DNA from: Bos javanicus
Lineage: Eukaryota; Chordata; Mammalia; Artiodactyla; Bovidae
Assembly (NCBI RefSeq): GCF_032452875.1
Contig: NC_083868.1
Coordinates: 99,568,537 to 99,632,536 of the forward strand
DNA: 64,000 nt
Reading direction: 5' to 3'
Shown here: piece after piece, positions 23,199 to 35,189 of the stretch
How positions within the stretch are numbered: position 1 is the stretch's first letter
Layout of the letters: each line of letters starts with the position of its first letter
Program-made: the position numbers and the translations under genes
Notes under the pieces: generated by a model
Database searches by the model: none
What the model saw: the letters and a program-made list of their open reading frames with translations, nothing else
Told to the model about the DNA's origin: nothing

Positions 23199-23470
23199 CG
23201 GAGAAGGCAATGGCACCCCACTCCAGTACTCTTGACTGGAGAATCCCGTGGACGGAGGAGCCTGGTAGGCTGCAGTCCATGGGGTCGCTGAGGGTCAGAC
23301 ACGACTGAGCGACTTCACTTTCACTTTTCACTTTCATGCATTGGAGGAGGAAATGGCAACCCACTCCAGTGTTCTTGTCTGGAGAACCCCAGGGATGGGG
23401 TAGCCTGGTGGGCTGCCATCTATGGGGGTCACACAGAGTCGGACACAACTGAAGTGACTTAGCAGCAGCA
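23199..23470 (+). mobile_element. BOV-A2 SINE, dimeric, with target-site duplication
   Basis: A sense full dimer from 'ggagaaggcaatggcacccc' to 'agcgacttagcagcagca'-type tail. A near-perfect 11-bp direct repeat occurs at 23188-23198 (tactgatatat) and 23471-23481 (tagtgatatat). It is close to consensus and so relatively young. The 125-codon minus frame here is SINE antisense. Confidence 0.93.
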
Positions 23471-23589
23471 TAGTGATATATACTATCTATCAGAAACATA
23501 CCTGAAATAAAAATGAAGATAAAAATTGAGAAAAGGATATGCAGATCACAGAGGCAAATACAAATAAAAATGTAAAAAGGGCTGGCAAT

Positions 23590-24080
23590 ATTGATATATC
23601 AAATGAAGTAAGATATACAAGAGCATTAAATGAGACAAAGGGGTTCTTTTATCATGGTAAAAGCTAAAGTACAAAGCAAAGTTGATATCTTTATTTGCCA
23701 GGCACACAGCATCAAAAATACATAAAATAAAATCTTTCACACATACAAAGATAATTTAATCAACTAAAGATATAATGCATTAAAAATAAGTTCAGCAGAC
23801 TCCTTTTCAAATATTTACAATTACACATACATATATTTAAAACATTCATATTTTACTGAAAGGGAATATGCTTTCTTTTCCCATATTTTAGAGCATATTC
23901 AATTGTGAGTCATATACTTCATCTCATAAAGAGCAATAGAAGCTATATATTCTTTAGTCAATCCAGTAAAACTAGGATTCAATGACAAAATCATGAATAA
24001 ATAACCAAAAGTACTCTTCTAAACACCCATCAGATCAGAGTAGAAATCAGATGCTAATTATGGCAAATTAATTACTCTTC
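23590..24080 (+). mobile_element. Ancient L1 ORF2 (endonuclease-region) fragment
   Basis: A weak collinear match to the L1 ORF2 endonuclease region: 'atatcaaatgaag' near 23596, 'acaaagataatttaatcaac' near 23745, and 'aaacacccatcagatcagagtagaaatcag' region near 24022. Heavily degenerate. Confidence 0.45.
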
Positions 24081-24249
24081 TGAGCATTTCACTTCAAAAT
24101 CTATAGAATTGTGGCCTTGAACATTTTTACAGCAACAAAGAAAGCCTACAGTTTAACAATTAAGAATTCAACTTAAGGAAGGAGAAGAAGACTAAATTCT
24201 GTTACTCTAAGAGTTGAACTATTTTAGGCTTCTGGCTTATCTAGGCTAT

Positions 24250-26113
24250 TTAAGGTCATAGTACACAGAATTCATGGCGATGCAGACCTGGCAAGGATTC
24301 AGGCCTATTTCTGATGATTTTTCTGGCACAAGCAGCAGAATGAGTCAGGCTGTTCTGGCTCTGCAGGGCCCAGGGTGGATTCCCCACTAGGACTGCAGAA
24401 GAGGCATCTCAGTCCAGTGAGGGGAGTGTTAAGGCATCTCCCCCAGGTTGTTGGCTCCTGAACCACTAGCAGTCTTGGCCTCCTTCTGGGTTCTCCTCAA
24501 GGCCTCCTGCAGGCCCTGCAGGTTGGCAGAAAGGGTTCTGAGAGAAGTGGCCTCACCCAAAGGTGGAGCCCAATGTGAGCCAAGAAAGGCAGGATGCTGC
24601 TGGTATTGGGAGATGAGGGCTCTTTGGAAGAGCTCCAAGCAGTTTTCCCCCGCAAATCATCATCTACTCGCTGGCAGCTAGACACACTCTCAAGGATCTG
24701 GGTGGTTCTCAGCAGGCTGATGGTTCTGTGTTAGGGAGCTGCCGGAGGAAAGGCACTGATGCAGTCGTGTGGGTTGTGCCTTGCAAGTGCCCACCCAGGA
24801 CCAGCCCTGCTCCACTCACACACGGTCCCTCAGTTTGCCCACATCTTTCTTCCCACATGAAGGGTCATTTTCTGATCTGCACAAATGTGTCCTGAAGGGC
24901 TGAAGGGAGGCTGTTGTTATTCAGTCACTAAGTCCCGTCCAACTCTTTGTGATCCCATGGCCTACAGCACACGAGGCTCTTCTGTGCCTCACTATCTTAC
25001 GGAGTTCGATCAAATTCATGTCCATTCAGTCAGTGATACCATCCAACCATCTCATCCTCTGTCTCTTCCTTCTCCTTTGCCTTCAATCTTTCCCAGCATC
25101 AGGATCTTTTCCAATGAATCAGCTCTTTGCATCAGGTGGCCCAAGTATTGGAGCTTCAGCTTCAGCATCAGTCCTTCCAATGAATATTCAGGGTTGATTT
25201 CCTTTAGAATTGACTGGTTTGATCTCCCTGAAGTCCAAAGGACTCTCAAGACTCTACTCTGGCACCACAGTTTGAAAGCATCAATTCTTAGGCACTCAGC
25301 CTTCTTTATGGTCCAACTTTCATATCCATACATGACTACTGGGAAACCATAGCTTTGATCATATGGATGTTTGTCAGCTAAGTGATGTCTCTGCTTTTTC
25401 CCCTTCTATTTGCCATGAAGTGATAGAACTGGGTGCCATGATCTTTGTTTGTTGAATGTTGAGTTTTAAGCCAGCTTTTTTACTCTCCTCTTTCACCCTC
25501 ACCAAGGGGCTCTTCAGTTCCTTTTGAATTTCTGCCACTCAGTGGTTAGAGTGGAACCATCTGCATATCTGAGGTTGTAGCTATTTCTCCCAGCAATCTT
25601 GATTCCAGCTTGTGATTCATACAGCCTGGCATCTTGCCTGATGTACAGGTCAGATGCTGCCACATTTCTGGTCCCAGAGAGAAATTTGGGGAGCCCTGAA
25701 AATGTTGCAGTGATGAACTGAGGCAAAGATCTAGCTCAACACTCCACCAGGAGGTGGGGACAGAAGGAAGGGACTCAGTTTCTTCTGGAAAGTTGGATTC
25801 TGGGAAGCCACAAGGGCAGGGATTTAGTGTTCTCTCCCGTGCTCCACCTTGCTTCCTCTAAAAGAGGACACTGTCATTTATGTCATGATGCTTTGACTGC
25901 AGATGTTGTGACACTCTGGCAGCAGGTGACCTCCGCTGTCTAAACTGTGATCCTAGGAGCTGTCGGTCTCCAGCCCCACAAGGAATGAAGCTGGCCTCTC
26001 CTTGAACATCACATGCATCTGATGTGACCTGAGCAAGTGCAGAGTTCAGATCAGGCTTGGAGCTTCCCATCACATCAGGGGCTGCCTACACCCCACCCAA
26101 TGCTACCTTCCAC
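24250..26113 (-). pseudogene. Unidentified GC-richer segment, possible pseudogene split by BovB
   Basis: The two parts outside the BovB (about 24250-24909 and 25631-26113) are GC-richer than their surroundings. Their minus strand carries frames with ordinary amino-acid composition: 24638-24429 ('LRTLSANLQGLQEALRR', ending at a stop), an upstream piece 'RTTQILESVSSCQRVDDDL' in another frame (about 24710-24650), and 26073-25858 ('SSKPDLNSALAQVTSDACD'). This suggests a decayed coding copy with frameshifts. I do not recognise the parent. It could also be single-copy noncoding DNA that happens to be open. No poly(A) tail or target duplication was found. Confidence 0.3.
24910..25630 (-). mobile_element. 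BovB LINE 3' fragment
   Basis: A reverse-oriented BovB 3' part: 'attcagtcactaagtc' at its 3' edge near 24919, through the reverse-transcriptase tail, to 'ccagcttgtgattcatacag' near 25605-25624. The 155-codon plus and 93-codon minus frames across it are LINE sequence. Disrupted and inactive. Confidence 0.9.
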
Positions 26114-26227
26114 TGATTTAGATGGTTGGCTTTGAAAACAAGGCAGAGCTTTTCCAGTCCTTCATAACCCAACAGATTCAGTGTACCATGCAGGACTCTG
26201 GTACTCTGGGTGCTTGCTACCCAGTCC

Positions 26228-26305
26228 TGAATTCAGGAGCATCAGCAACTTGGGAGACAAGACCTCCAGGCGACCAGTGTGCACGTTTGGATTTGAGAAA
26301 CACTG
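26228..26305 (+). mobile_element. MER5-like hAT fragment with internal deletion
   Basis: 'gagcatcagcaacttgggag' at 26238-26257 followed by 'gtgtgcacgtttggatttgag' and 'aaacactgcc' resembles the two ends of MER5A with its middle missing. Confidence 0.5.
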
Positions 26306-26456
26306 CCTACCAAGCCATCTCCTTTCTCAGTTAGAGTTGAGCCAAGAAAAAGTATGAAATTGTTTTAAAGTTAATATCTTTGAGTGGTGTGTGTTTCTCC
26401 ACCTTTTCTCTGGTTTAAGTTGCTGAAAAAGTCTTGAACTAAGGAAAACAGAATTG

Positions 26457-26558
26457 TAGCCATTTCCTTCTCCAGGGATCTTCCCAACCCAGGGATCAAA
26501 CCTGGGTCTCCCACATTACAGGTGGATTCTTTACTCTCTGAGCCACCAGGGAAGCCCC
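26457..26558 (-). mobile_element. Bov-tA SINE, partial
   Basis: Only the tRNA-derived half, in reverse: 'gatcttcccaacccaggga', the antisense B box near 26489-26500, and 'gccaccagggaagcccc' at 26542-26558. Confidence 0.88.
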
Positions 26559-27620
26559 AAGGATTACTGAGAATTGCTGTCAGTATACATGGCTTGTCTC
26601 ATTCATGCCTGGAGCCCTGAATCTGATTTTAATGTCTAGCTCTCCAGGTCCTCTGGGGCCCTGCTGTTTGAAGAATGTAATGTAAATCCCACTCAGTTGG
26701 ACAGCAAAGGACTATCTCCTGATGAATTCATCCTTTTCATCCTTATCCTGAACCAGTTAACTCTCATCTCACAAAATCTCAGGGTTTCATATTCTAAATT
26801 CATTAGGAAATACCATTTTACATTCACTACTTCTGTTTCCTACATGACAGTCACCCAATAGGTATGTGAACTGTTCATCTCATTTTTTTTCAAACGAAAC
26901 AATCTCTTGTAAGCAAGCCAAGATTTATCAAAAATGCAGAAATTAACTGCTCAGGGAGGGGCATTTTTATTTGTTTTCTTATGTTCCTAGGTTTGTTTTA
27001 GACAGCCTATTATATTTCTAAGGTATGATTTTAACAATAACCGCATACACGTTGTCATTTTATTTACGATGAAGTATAGATTGGTAAATAGTTCATTCAT
27101 TATGAGGAAGATTTCCAAATATCTATTATAACATGTGTTTGGTGAGGCCATTTTTAAAAAGGAGCATAAAAATATATTTTTTTAAACATCGCATTTTCAA
27201 ATTCCCCAGGGCACTCAACTTTCCCACTGCAATACAGAAGTGAATAAGGTATTCTGTTTAAACCAGCTGAATTCTCATCTCTGTGGAGTTACAAAAAGGA
27301 GAAACAAAGCCTTTCTCAAAGAGTTTACAGTCTACAATCATATCTATAAAAGAGAGAAAGTTGAATATTGTTTTATGGTTGGACTGTGTACCTTGAAGGT
27401 CAAAGAAGAGAGAATCTGTCGCTTGCTGTAATAATCTGCATACATAACGTGTAACTTGAACATTCCACATAAACAGAGTCAGGGTTTACAGTGAATGTGG
27501 GAATGAGAATAAAATATTTGATGTCAGCCAGCATTTGTGTGCAGATTAACTCCAAAATGCCTCTCCCAGGATTTCTAATTTCAAATGCCCTCTTTCTCTT
27601 CAAGCTAAAAAATTTTCATG
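26559..27620. other. Unassigned intergenic sequence
   Basis: About 1 kb. Short frames at 27240-27603 lack signatures. No named repeat seen. Confidence 0.45.
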
Positions 27621-27630
27621 AGGATGTCCT

Positions 27631-28002
27631 CTGTTCAGTTCAGTTCAGTTCAGTCACTCAGTTGTGTCCAACTCTTTGCAACCCCATGGACTGCAGCATA
27701 CCAGGCCTCCTTGTCCATCACCAACTCTTGGAGTTTACTCAAACTCATGTGCATTGAGTCTGTGATGCCATCCAACCATCTCATCCTCTGTCGTCCCCTT
27801 CTCCTCTCACCTTCAATCTTTCCCAGCATCAGGGTCTTTTCAAATAAATGAGTCAGGTCTTCGCATCAAGTGGCCAAAGTATTGGAGTTTCAATTCCAGT
27901 ATCAGTCCTTTCAATAAATATTCAGGACTGATTTCCTTTAGGATGGACTGGTTGGATCTCCTTGCAGTCCAAGGGACTCTCAAGAGTCTTCTCCAACACC
28001 AC
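27631..28002 (-). mobile_element. BovB LINE 3' end with target-site duplication
   Basis: Reverse orientation, starting with the GTTCAGTTCAGTTCAGTTCAG 3' terminus at about 27633-27653 and truncated at 'cttctccaacacc'. Direct repeat aggatgtc(c/t)t at 27621-27630 and 28003-28012. Confidence 0.92.
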
Positions 28003-28012
28003 AGGATGTCTT

Positions 28013-29080
28013 ACTCATGACAAATATACTGGTTAGAGACCAGGGTCCACGTCATGGGACTTCGGAGAGAGAGAAAATCACAGGCTGAATCAGGACACTC
28101 ATCACATACACAGTGAGACAAGCTAGGATTAAAATTTCAGTGGTATAGTAGATCCTCTGATTATCAATGTAATATGTATCCACTGACAAAAGAAAATAGA
28201 AAAAAAGAAAAATAATAAAAGAAGCTATTTGATTCTAACATACCAATTGGAGATAATTGCTGTAAGCATTTAGGACTGTATTTACCAGGATTTTGTATGC
28301 ATTTATAATAAAATATATACACATTATATATACCACCATTGTGTGGTATCCTGCTGTGAATTCCCGGGACTGACAACAGAGGAGAGAGAAGACGGATAAG
28401 GAGGCTACAGTTCAATCAGTCTCTTTCAGTTGATACTGCTTTGTCTTGCATTGCTTTTCAATGTTATCATTTTGATGTATGGTGTGACAGGTTACTTTCT
28501 TTAGCACCATCAGTGCTAAAGTGATGGTTAATTCAGTATTCACTTATGCTGTCTACACTGTTCTAGGTGAGATTTGACAAATGCACACACTACGCAAAAT
28601 AGAAATGATACTTTAGAGTTTTTTTCATGGCCTTTGAAAACTGAGTTACTCAGTTATTTCTTAAAAGGTTTCAGATGTCTATATCTGCTTTAATATGAGA
28701 AAAATGTCAAGTCTTGCAAGATGTGGTTGTGATGTAATTAACATAAACCTTTTTGCTAAGCTTGTAGATCTCTTAATCCCAAATCACCTGTGTACTGCAG
28801 AATGGGACTGTTTGAGAATTGATGTTAAAGACATCATTCTAGGCCCAGTGAAAGAAAAATTTGTGCCAGATATGGGCCTTGACTCATAGAACTCACTATC
28901 TAGAATGGGAGGTACGCCATATGGAATGTACTAATCATGAGCACACGATGAGTATACATTCCAGAAAAATGCAGGGGCGATTTGCCTTCATGCCTAACTG
29001 AGGAATCCCAGTTGCTCTTTTGGATTCTCTTGGGCGTCATTCCCCAGTTCCCGGAGGACACCTTCTCTCTGAGTCCTAGT
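28013..29080. other. Unassigned intergenic sequence
   Basis: No gene seen. A perfect hairpin with 9-bp arms lies at 28499-28521 and is listed separately. Confidence 0.45.
28499..28521. other. Perfect inverted repeat (9-bp arms, 5-nt loop)
   Basis: Arms ctttagcac and gtgctaaag around catca. Function unknown. Confidence 0.9.
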
Positions 29081-29084
29081 CAGA

Positions 29085-29280
29085 CTAGAGACCCTTTCAT
29101 GATACTTCTGTTAGGATATGCCTGTCTCTATCTCTATGCCAACTCCATTTTTATTCCTTATATCTCTTTTCTTTTCCAGGTTATGAATAAATTGAAAGCA
29201 AGTAGCAAAACAGTTATTTTTGCATCTCTGGGAAATAGCATCTGGCATGTAAAATTATTGAATAAATGCTATTGGGATGT
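29085..29280 (+). repeat. L2 3'-end-like fragment
   Basis: 'agcatctggcatgtaaaattattgaataaatgctat' region near 29237-29272 fits the L2 3' terminus. Confidence 0.5.
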
Positions 29281-29769
29281 ATGAAATCAAGAGAAGTTCA
29301 GGAAGGGAACTTGAAGGTATCATTTTGATGTTGAGGTACTAGCAAATTCTTTAAGAAACCAAAATTTGAGAAAGCAGTTATAATATAGAGTGAAATTGAG
29401 GAGCTCAGAATGCCATGGCACTGAGGGTATCCATGATCTCATTCACAAGTGGGGTGCCCTGGCTTGCCTCAATACACAGTGAAACTTGATGCGTGGTGCA
29501 AGAGAAAACAGTTATTTAATTTTCTTAAAGTTGTGATTCAAATTTCAAAGACAAGTTAATTTTAGAAACTAGCCTGCCTTTAAACAAGTCAGTGGGGCCA
29601 GAACAATAGCACATCTTTCAGAATTTTTAAAACAAATGGTTTTTTAAAAAATGACAAGTGATTTTTTAAAATAATTGAATGGTCTCTAATATTTAAGAGA
29701 TTGTCTTTCCCAACTCCTTCTCAACATTACTTTCCCCCCTACCACCTTTTTTTAAGTTAATTTTTTGTT
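29281..29769. other. AT-rich intergenic sequence
   Basis: Nothing recognisable. Confidence 0.45.
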
Positions 29770-30016
29770 TGTTTCATTTATTTATTTACTTGGCTGCGTT
29801 GGATCTTAGTTGCAGCATGTGGGATTTTCATGCATCATGTGGGATCTTTCATTGTGGCACACAGACTCTCTAGTTGTGGCTCAAGGATTCAGTAGTAGCT
29901 GTGCACAGGCTTAGCTACTCCAGGCACGTGGGGATCTTAGTTCCTGACTAAGGACTAAATCTCTGTCCCCTGCATTGCAATGCAAATTCTTAGCCCCTGG
30001 ACCACCAGGGAAGTCC
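29770..30016 (-). mobile_element. CHR-type SINE
   Basis: An antisense cetartiodactyl SINE: 'cttggctgcgttggatcttag' near 29789 and the antisense head 'ggaccaccagggaagtcc' at 29999-30016. Confidence 0.85.
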
Positions 30017-30039
30017 TTCTGCGGTCTGATATATAAAGT

Positions 30040-30238
30040 GAAAATGTTAGTTGCTCAGTTGTGTCCAACTCTTTGCAACCCCATGGACCATAGCCTGCCA
30101 GGCTCCTCTGTCCATGGAATTCTCCAGGCAAAAATACTAGAGTGGGTAGCTATTCCCTTCTCCAGGAGATCTTCCTGACCCAGGAATTGAACCCAGGTCT
30201 CTCTCATTACAAACAGATTCTTTACTATCTGATCCACC
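30040..30238 (-). mobile_element. Bov-tA SINE
   Basis: Reverse-oriented full-length element from 'gtgaaaatgttagttgctcag' to 'ttactatctgatccacc', 23 bp after the CHR element. Confidence 0.9.
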
Positions 30239-31549
30239 TTTTAAAACATAAACATATTTGTTATGGGCCTTCAAGAGTAATATAAAGCAGTCCAACTGTC
30301 GGAGGCTTTCAGGTGAAGGGAGAAGGTGATATTTGAGGAGGGCATTCATGAAATGCATACACATGATTTATAAGAAAACAATTGAATCTTAATCAGTCTG
30401 AGAAACACATTTTGGAACAATTCTGGAAGTGTGGGTGGTAATATATTTGAATATCAAATAGAATGGTTCCAGTTTACTATATGATTTATGTCATATGAAT
30501 CAAATTTATAAAGATATGCCTGTACTGCCCTTTTATGCTCAAGTTTTTCATAAATTTCCCTTGTAGAAACTCTTTAGGTGTGGGTCATTTTTTCAGTATT
30601 ATCTTTAGACTTATTATATTCACTTTCAAATTGATATCCACATTTTTTAGATTTAATTTGCATTACAATATTTTATTACAGAGCTAGAAAAAAAAGTCTT
30701 AGAGTTAGAAGAGATCTTGTAGCTATATTAACCTAATCCTGAACAAATTGAATAGAAAGACAAGTACTTGTCACAGTACTGTGAAAGAACATACATTTTT
30801 TAAATCAAATAATCTTGATTGTTGTCTTGGTTCTATTATCTACTTTTTGGATTTTATGTTTTGTAAGAATGAATTAAATCATTACATACTGGAATTAAAT
30901 GAAAATAGTTGGTTAAATGTTTTAAATATCTTAACCGAGTACCTATTGAATTAAGTATTCCAATAGATTGTAAACTTGCTTAAAGTAGGAATTTTTATCT
31001 ATTGTCCAGATCTGGAAATAATGCTTGGAAGATAATAGGTATTCTATATAATCTTTTAAAATCAATGAATTTAATAAATTAATAGCTTTGAAGAAATAAA
31101 ATCCTTTTAGCATTAAAACTACACTGAGTATAATCCAGTATTGAATAACTGGAAGTCAATATTATATTGACTTCCACATATCCTGACATCATTAAAGTAT
31201 TTTGATTTTGAGGTGCCAGAAGGTCATTTAGGGGGTTCTAGTTTTATGGGTTGATGGAAATGGAGCTTATTGAGCTTTAACTTCCTTTAAAATTTTCAGA
31301 GACAAGGATCTTACTCTGTATTTATACAGACTTAGGCTTTTTATTAATATAAGTGAAGGTATTCTCCTTGTGATTCATGGGAAAAGACCAAGAAATATGA
31401 TTTAATTACAGGTAGCAAAATTTTGGCAGCAAACTATCAAATAAATTCTCTCATTAATCTATCCAACCACCCATCTATTCATAATGATTCTGCCCTGGAA
31501 GCTGACATGATGGATGAACTAGGAAGTGTATGGTGTAGAGTGGTTCAAT
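30239..31549. other. Unassigned intergenic sequence
   Basis: AT-rich. A weak L2-terminus-like piece at about 30965-31060 and a perfect hairpin at 31151-31175. Confidence 0.4.
31151..31175. other. Perfect inverted repeat (11-bp arms, 3-nt loop)
   Basis: Arms ggaagtcaata and tattgacttcc around tta. It has the same 11-3-11 layout as the hairpin at 59418-59442, but a different sequence. Confidence 0.9.
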
Positions 31550-31655
31550 AAAGTCTTCCTGTTTAATATTTATTGGGGACCCTCTGTGTGCTAGGCAACC
31601 TATAGAATACTGATTAGACCACAGTTCTCACCTTCAAAAATCTAAGACACAAATA
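31550..31655 (-). repeat. L2 3'-end-like fragment
   Basis: 'aatatttattggggaccctctgtgtgctaggca' near 31566-31598 matches the antisense of the L2 terminus. Confidence 0.5.
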
Positions 31656-32261
31656 TACCTCATAAAGTCTCTGTGGAATGAGGCAAGCTGCCAAACCAAG
31701 AAAACAGGAAAAAAAAAATCTGAAAAGTAATGACTTCAATTTTACCTCTGATTTTTGATTCTTTCTTGCTCTGTCTGAAGAAATAAATCTGAAACAGAAC
31801 AGATGGGGCATATCCAGCCTGTGTTCGATTACCTGGGCATTGAAGTAGACCCATCCATCTGCAAAGAGCTATATTGAGCTGCCTTCATGGAAGAAAAGCT
31901 TGATTTGTGTTTTAAGAGATAATAAATTTCATCAGTTTCTTTCTAAAAGTTGTGATACAAAGTTCAAAGAAAACTTATTCTAGATATTTTTCTCTGTTTA
32001 ATTGAGCAATAACCTGAGTTACAAAAAAAAATATTTTTTAAAGGATATTTTAAAACAGCTGAGTTTCTATATAATTGATTAATAGGTAAGGACATATTAA
32101 GAGGGTGAAATCTCCAAGCCTATGGTAAGGGAAGGTGCCTGCCCCTTCACCCTTCAGAAAAATTGTCTAAAGCACAAACATGTTTGTAACAGAAAGCTGG
32201 ATTTATTCTATGAGTGATAAAAAACCATTGTTAGGTTTCCTCACAAGATAATCTGTAACAG
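31656..32261. other. Unassigned intergenic sequence
   Basis: No gene or named repeat seen. Confidence 0.45.
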
Positions 32262-32551
32262 AGTTGTCTAAAATGGCTCCTGGGCACTGAAATGAGTCTA
32301 ACCCAAATTTAAATGGTCCTGTAACTATAAAATACACACTAGATTTTGAAGACAGTATCAAAAATGAAAACTATCTAAATTAATATTTTATATTGATCAC
32401 ATATTGAAATATATTTTGGATAAGCTGGGGTGAAGTATGTTATAAAATTAATTCCAAACTCTTTCTCTTCACCTTTTTAATATGGCTGCTAGAAAAATTT
32501 AGAATTGCCTAAGTGGCTTACTTTATACTTCTTTTGGAAAACAATGTTGAA
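32262..32551 (+). mobile_element. Non-autonomous DNA transposon (hAT-like), copy 1
   Basis: An AT-rich element with 'atggctcctgggcactgaaa' near 32273, 'ttttatattgatcacatattg' near 32385 and 'tatggctgctagaaaa' near 32481. It shares order and motifs with the copy at 39271-39595. Family not named. Confidence 0.55.
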
Positions 32552-33480
32552 TATTGAGTGAAACTTTTCCTATTGCCCTGAAATTGGCTTCTAGGACCTA
32601 TAGATAAGGACAAGTGCTATCTAGCCCCACATTCCAAAAACAGCAGCCAGAAACTGGGCTAAACAACCCTCTGAATTAGAATGTGGGGGAACTCTTTCTT
32701 CTACAGTCCCAACTTCAACCAAACAGTACACTCCCAAGGGCACTGTTTGTAGAAAAGGGCTTTCAGCCTCTCCTTCCTGCATGCATATTTCATCCACTTT
32801 CAAGCCAAGTGATAAGGTTTGAAAGTAGGAGGTGGAAATTAAAGCTTGAAGGTCACTGCAAGAGACGGAGCTGTGTATTTTGCTTCTATTCCTGGCTGAA
32901 TGTTTGATCAGTTGCAGGATCTTGGCACCACACTGATGGGGCATCAGAATGCAGTGAAGAGTGTGGCGAAAGAATCATTGGGAAAACTTGAAGGTGGCTT
33001 TTGGATTGAAACATAGAAACTGGTCTCTCCTTTTAGTCTAGAAATGCATGAAAGCAGGATGCTTGCTGTAATAGTTTGCCTAGAAAAAGAGACTGTTCTG
33101 TAATTTTCCTGTAAAGAAAAATCAAAGGGAAGAAGCCATTCCCAAGTCCCATGGCCCTCAGAAAGAATATAAGAGGATCACTTTTATTCTCGTGGCTTCC
33201 TCTAAAGGGGCATGGAGGCTACAGGAGGGAGCAGAGGCTATAGGTTTACCCAGGCATCCTGGCCAAGGGAGGGGACATTCCATCTCACCAAGAATGCTAT
33301 ACTCCCTCTCTTCATTTTCCCAGTGCTGCTTGTATGCATGTGTGGGAAGGGAGGTGATGATTAAGGGAGGTCAGGGTAAAACCTGTTGCCTGAATCATTG
33401 ACTGTTCTTTTTATAATGTGAAATACTTAACATTGGTTCTCAGTTATGAACTCTAGTCCCAAGCACACAGCGCTAATCCC
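32552..33480. other. Unassigned intergenic sequence
   Basis: A GC-moderate stretch with frames on both strands (32621-32944 and 32683-32907) but no domain, splice or family evidence. Confidence 0.4.
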
Positions 33481-33499
33481 AACATTCTACTACAGACTC

Positions 33500-34100
33500 A
33501 CTTGTGTCATGGTCCTACTCAAAGGCTATTAATGGTTTCTCACTGTCTGGAAGACAAAATTGTAATTCCTTAGAAGACCATAGTTATAGAATTTGGTCCA
33601 TACCCAACTTTTTAGCCTCTCATCTGTTAACACCAATCTTTCTGCTTTAACCAGATAGAACCACCAGGAACTGCTCATTTTTGTTTAAAATCATGTTTTC
33701 ATTCATTCAACAAATGTATATCATCTCTTATGCATCCAAGCACTCTTCTAGGCATTAAGGATGTAGTAGATAAATTAGATATATTTCCTTTCAACACAGA
33801 GCTAACAGTCTCTAATAAATAAGATACTTTTGTCTCGGTAAAATTCTGTCCCTGCTTCTTGAATATGTGTCTCTTCCATCGCAGCTTAAATATTACCTCC
33901 ACTGTGAAGCTTTTCTTCAGATAGGACAAAGGCTGTTTGGCTCTGTAGTTTGTATTTATTATTTGATGGAATCTTCTGTTACTTGATTATCTCCCCACCT
34001 AGTCTGAGATCTCATTGACAGGAACTGTGTTCAATCTATCTTTGAATCTGCAACATCTGGCACATTATGTGTGCTTTAAAAATGCATATGCTGAAATGCT
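33500..34100 (+). repeat. L2 LINE fragment, interrupted
   Basis: L2 3' region in two blocks around 33500-33690 and 33830-34100 ('aatattacctccactgtgaagc', 'gtctgagatctcattgacagg', 'catctggcacatt'). Confidence 0.6.
33695..33825 (-). repeat. L2 3'-end fragment, opposite orientation
   Basis: 'cattcattcaacaaatgtata' and 'ctcttctaggcattaaggatg' are antisense L2 terminus sequence lying within the plus-strand L2. Confidence 0.55.
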
Positions 34101-35189
34101 TCAACATTATTGTCTTTCATTTAATTCTCTCCTTATTTCTTACTTTTGTATTGAATATTTTCTCAGAGGTTACATAACAGTCAGAGACTTACAAGCCAAG
34201 TTTAGTTCAGAACAGTTACACAATCAAAATATGCTTTAAAGAAGTCTATTCCAAGTAGCATTGGTTGAATATTTCTTTCTGCATCTAAACAGTGAAGTCA
34301 TTCCTGTCTTTTGGGAAAAAGGTAGAGTAATAGCTCCCTGAATATTCTCAAAATTAAGGATAAGCAGCTGCTATCATTTTTAAAACATAAAACTATTTTG
34401 ACCATCAGAGGCTCATTTCAATGCATACAAAAATAAAGCTAAATATAGTTAACACAGACTTGCATGTTGCTAAGTTATAATCACTGAGTCACTGATTAAG
34501 GGTGGCTTACTTCTGGGATTTGTCTTGAGAACAAGATTTTTCACCATTAAAATGGTTATTTTCTTTTCCTTAGTATTTGATAAAAACTAAAAGTAATTCA
34601 AGATTTCAAATAGCAATCTGTGACACTGAATATTAGCAGTTGAACTTTATTAATCTACTTTATTAGTGGGACTCAAATAAGTAGTTATGTAGTTGATTAG
34701 ATCCCCAGATAACCTCAGAATTTATGGTACACAAAAACATCAGAATGTCCCAAGCATCTGAAAGTAGCATCAAAGCAATGAGGGTCCCAGCCTCCCAAAA
34801 GTGTCTGGCATCTTGTATGGCAGTTGTAGAAGCAGCAGGCAGGATGGGACCACAAGGAGGAAATCTTGTGATAAGGAAGTAGACATCTGTGTATAAAATC
34901 TACCAAGTACCAATACAAAGAAGGCCAAGTCAGAAGATGACAGCATGGCTGGATTCTGACAAAAAGCCAAGTATCCACGCATACCCCAACCCCTCTTTTC
35001 TCTGCATACGTCCTGGTTCTCAGATGCAATTCCAGAAAAATGTCAGGAAATGAATCCTGAAATGAATTAGATTTATTTTTACCACATGGTGCAATGGGCT
35101 TGAAGTATAAATCAAGTTGACTTAGAGGGAAAAAAAAATTACATTTCTTGAGTTTAGAAGCTGTTTTGCAAATATGTTGCACAATATTC
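34101..35189. other. Unassigned sequence with a long minus-strand frame
   Basis: It includes an open minus frame of 160 codons at 35197-34715. It is Cys/His/Leu-rich without recognisable domain, and the sense of the DNA (for example 'gccaagtcagaagatgacagc') gives no known protein either. I do not call it a gene. Confidence 0.35.

Noticed and set aside
24885..25352. 155-codon plus frame
   Set aside because: Antisense of the BovB 3' region at 24910-25630.
32621..32944. 107-codon minus frame
   Set aside because: Overlaps an open plus frame, has no family signature and no promoter or splice evidence.
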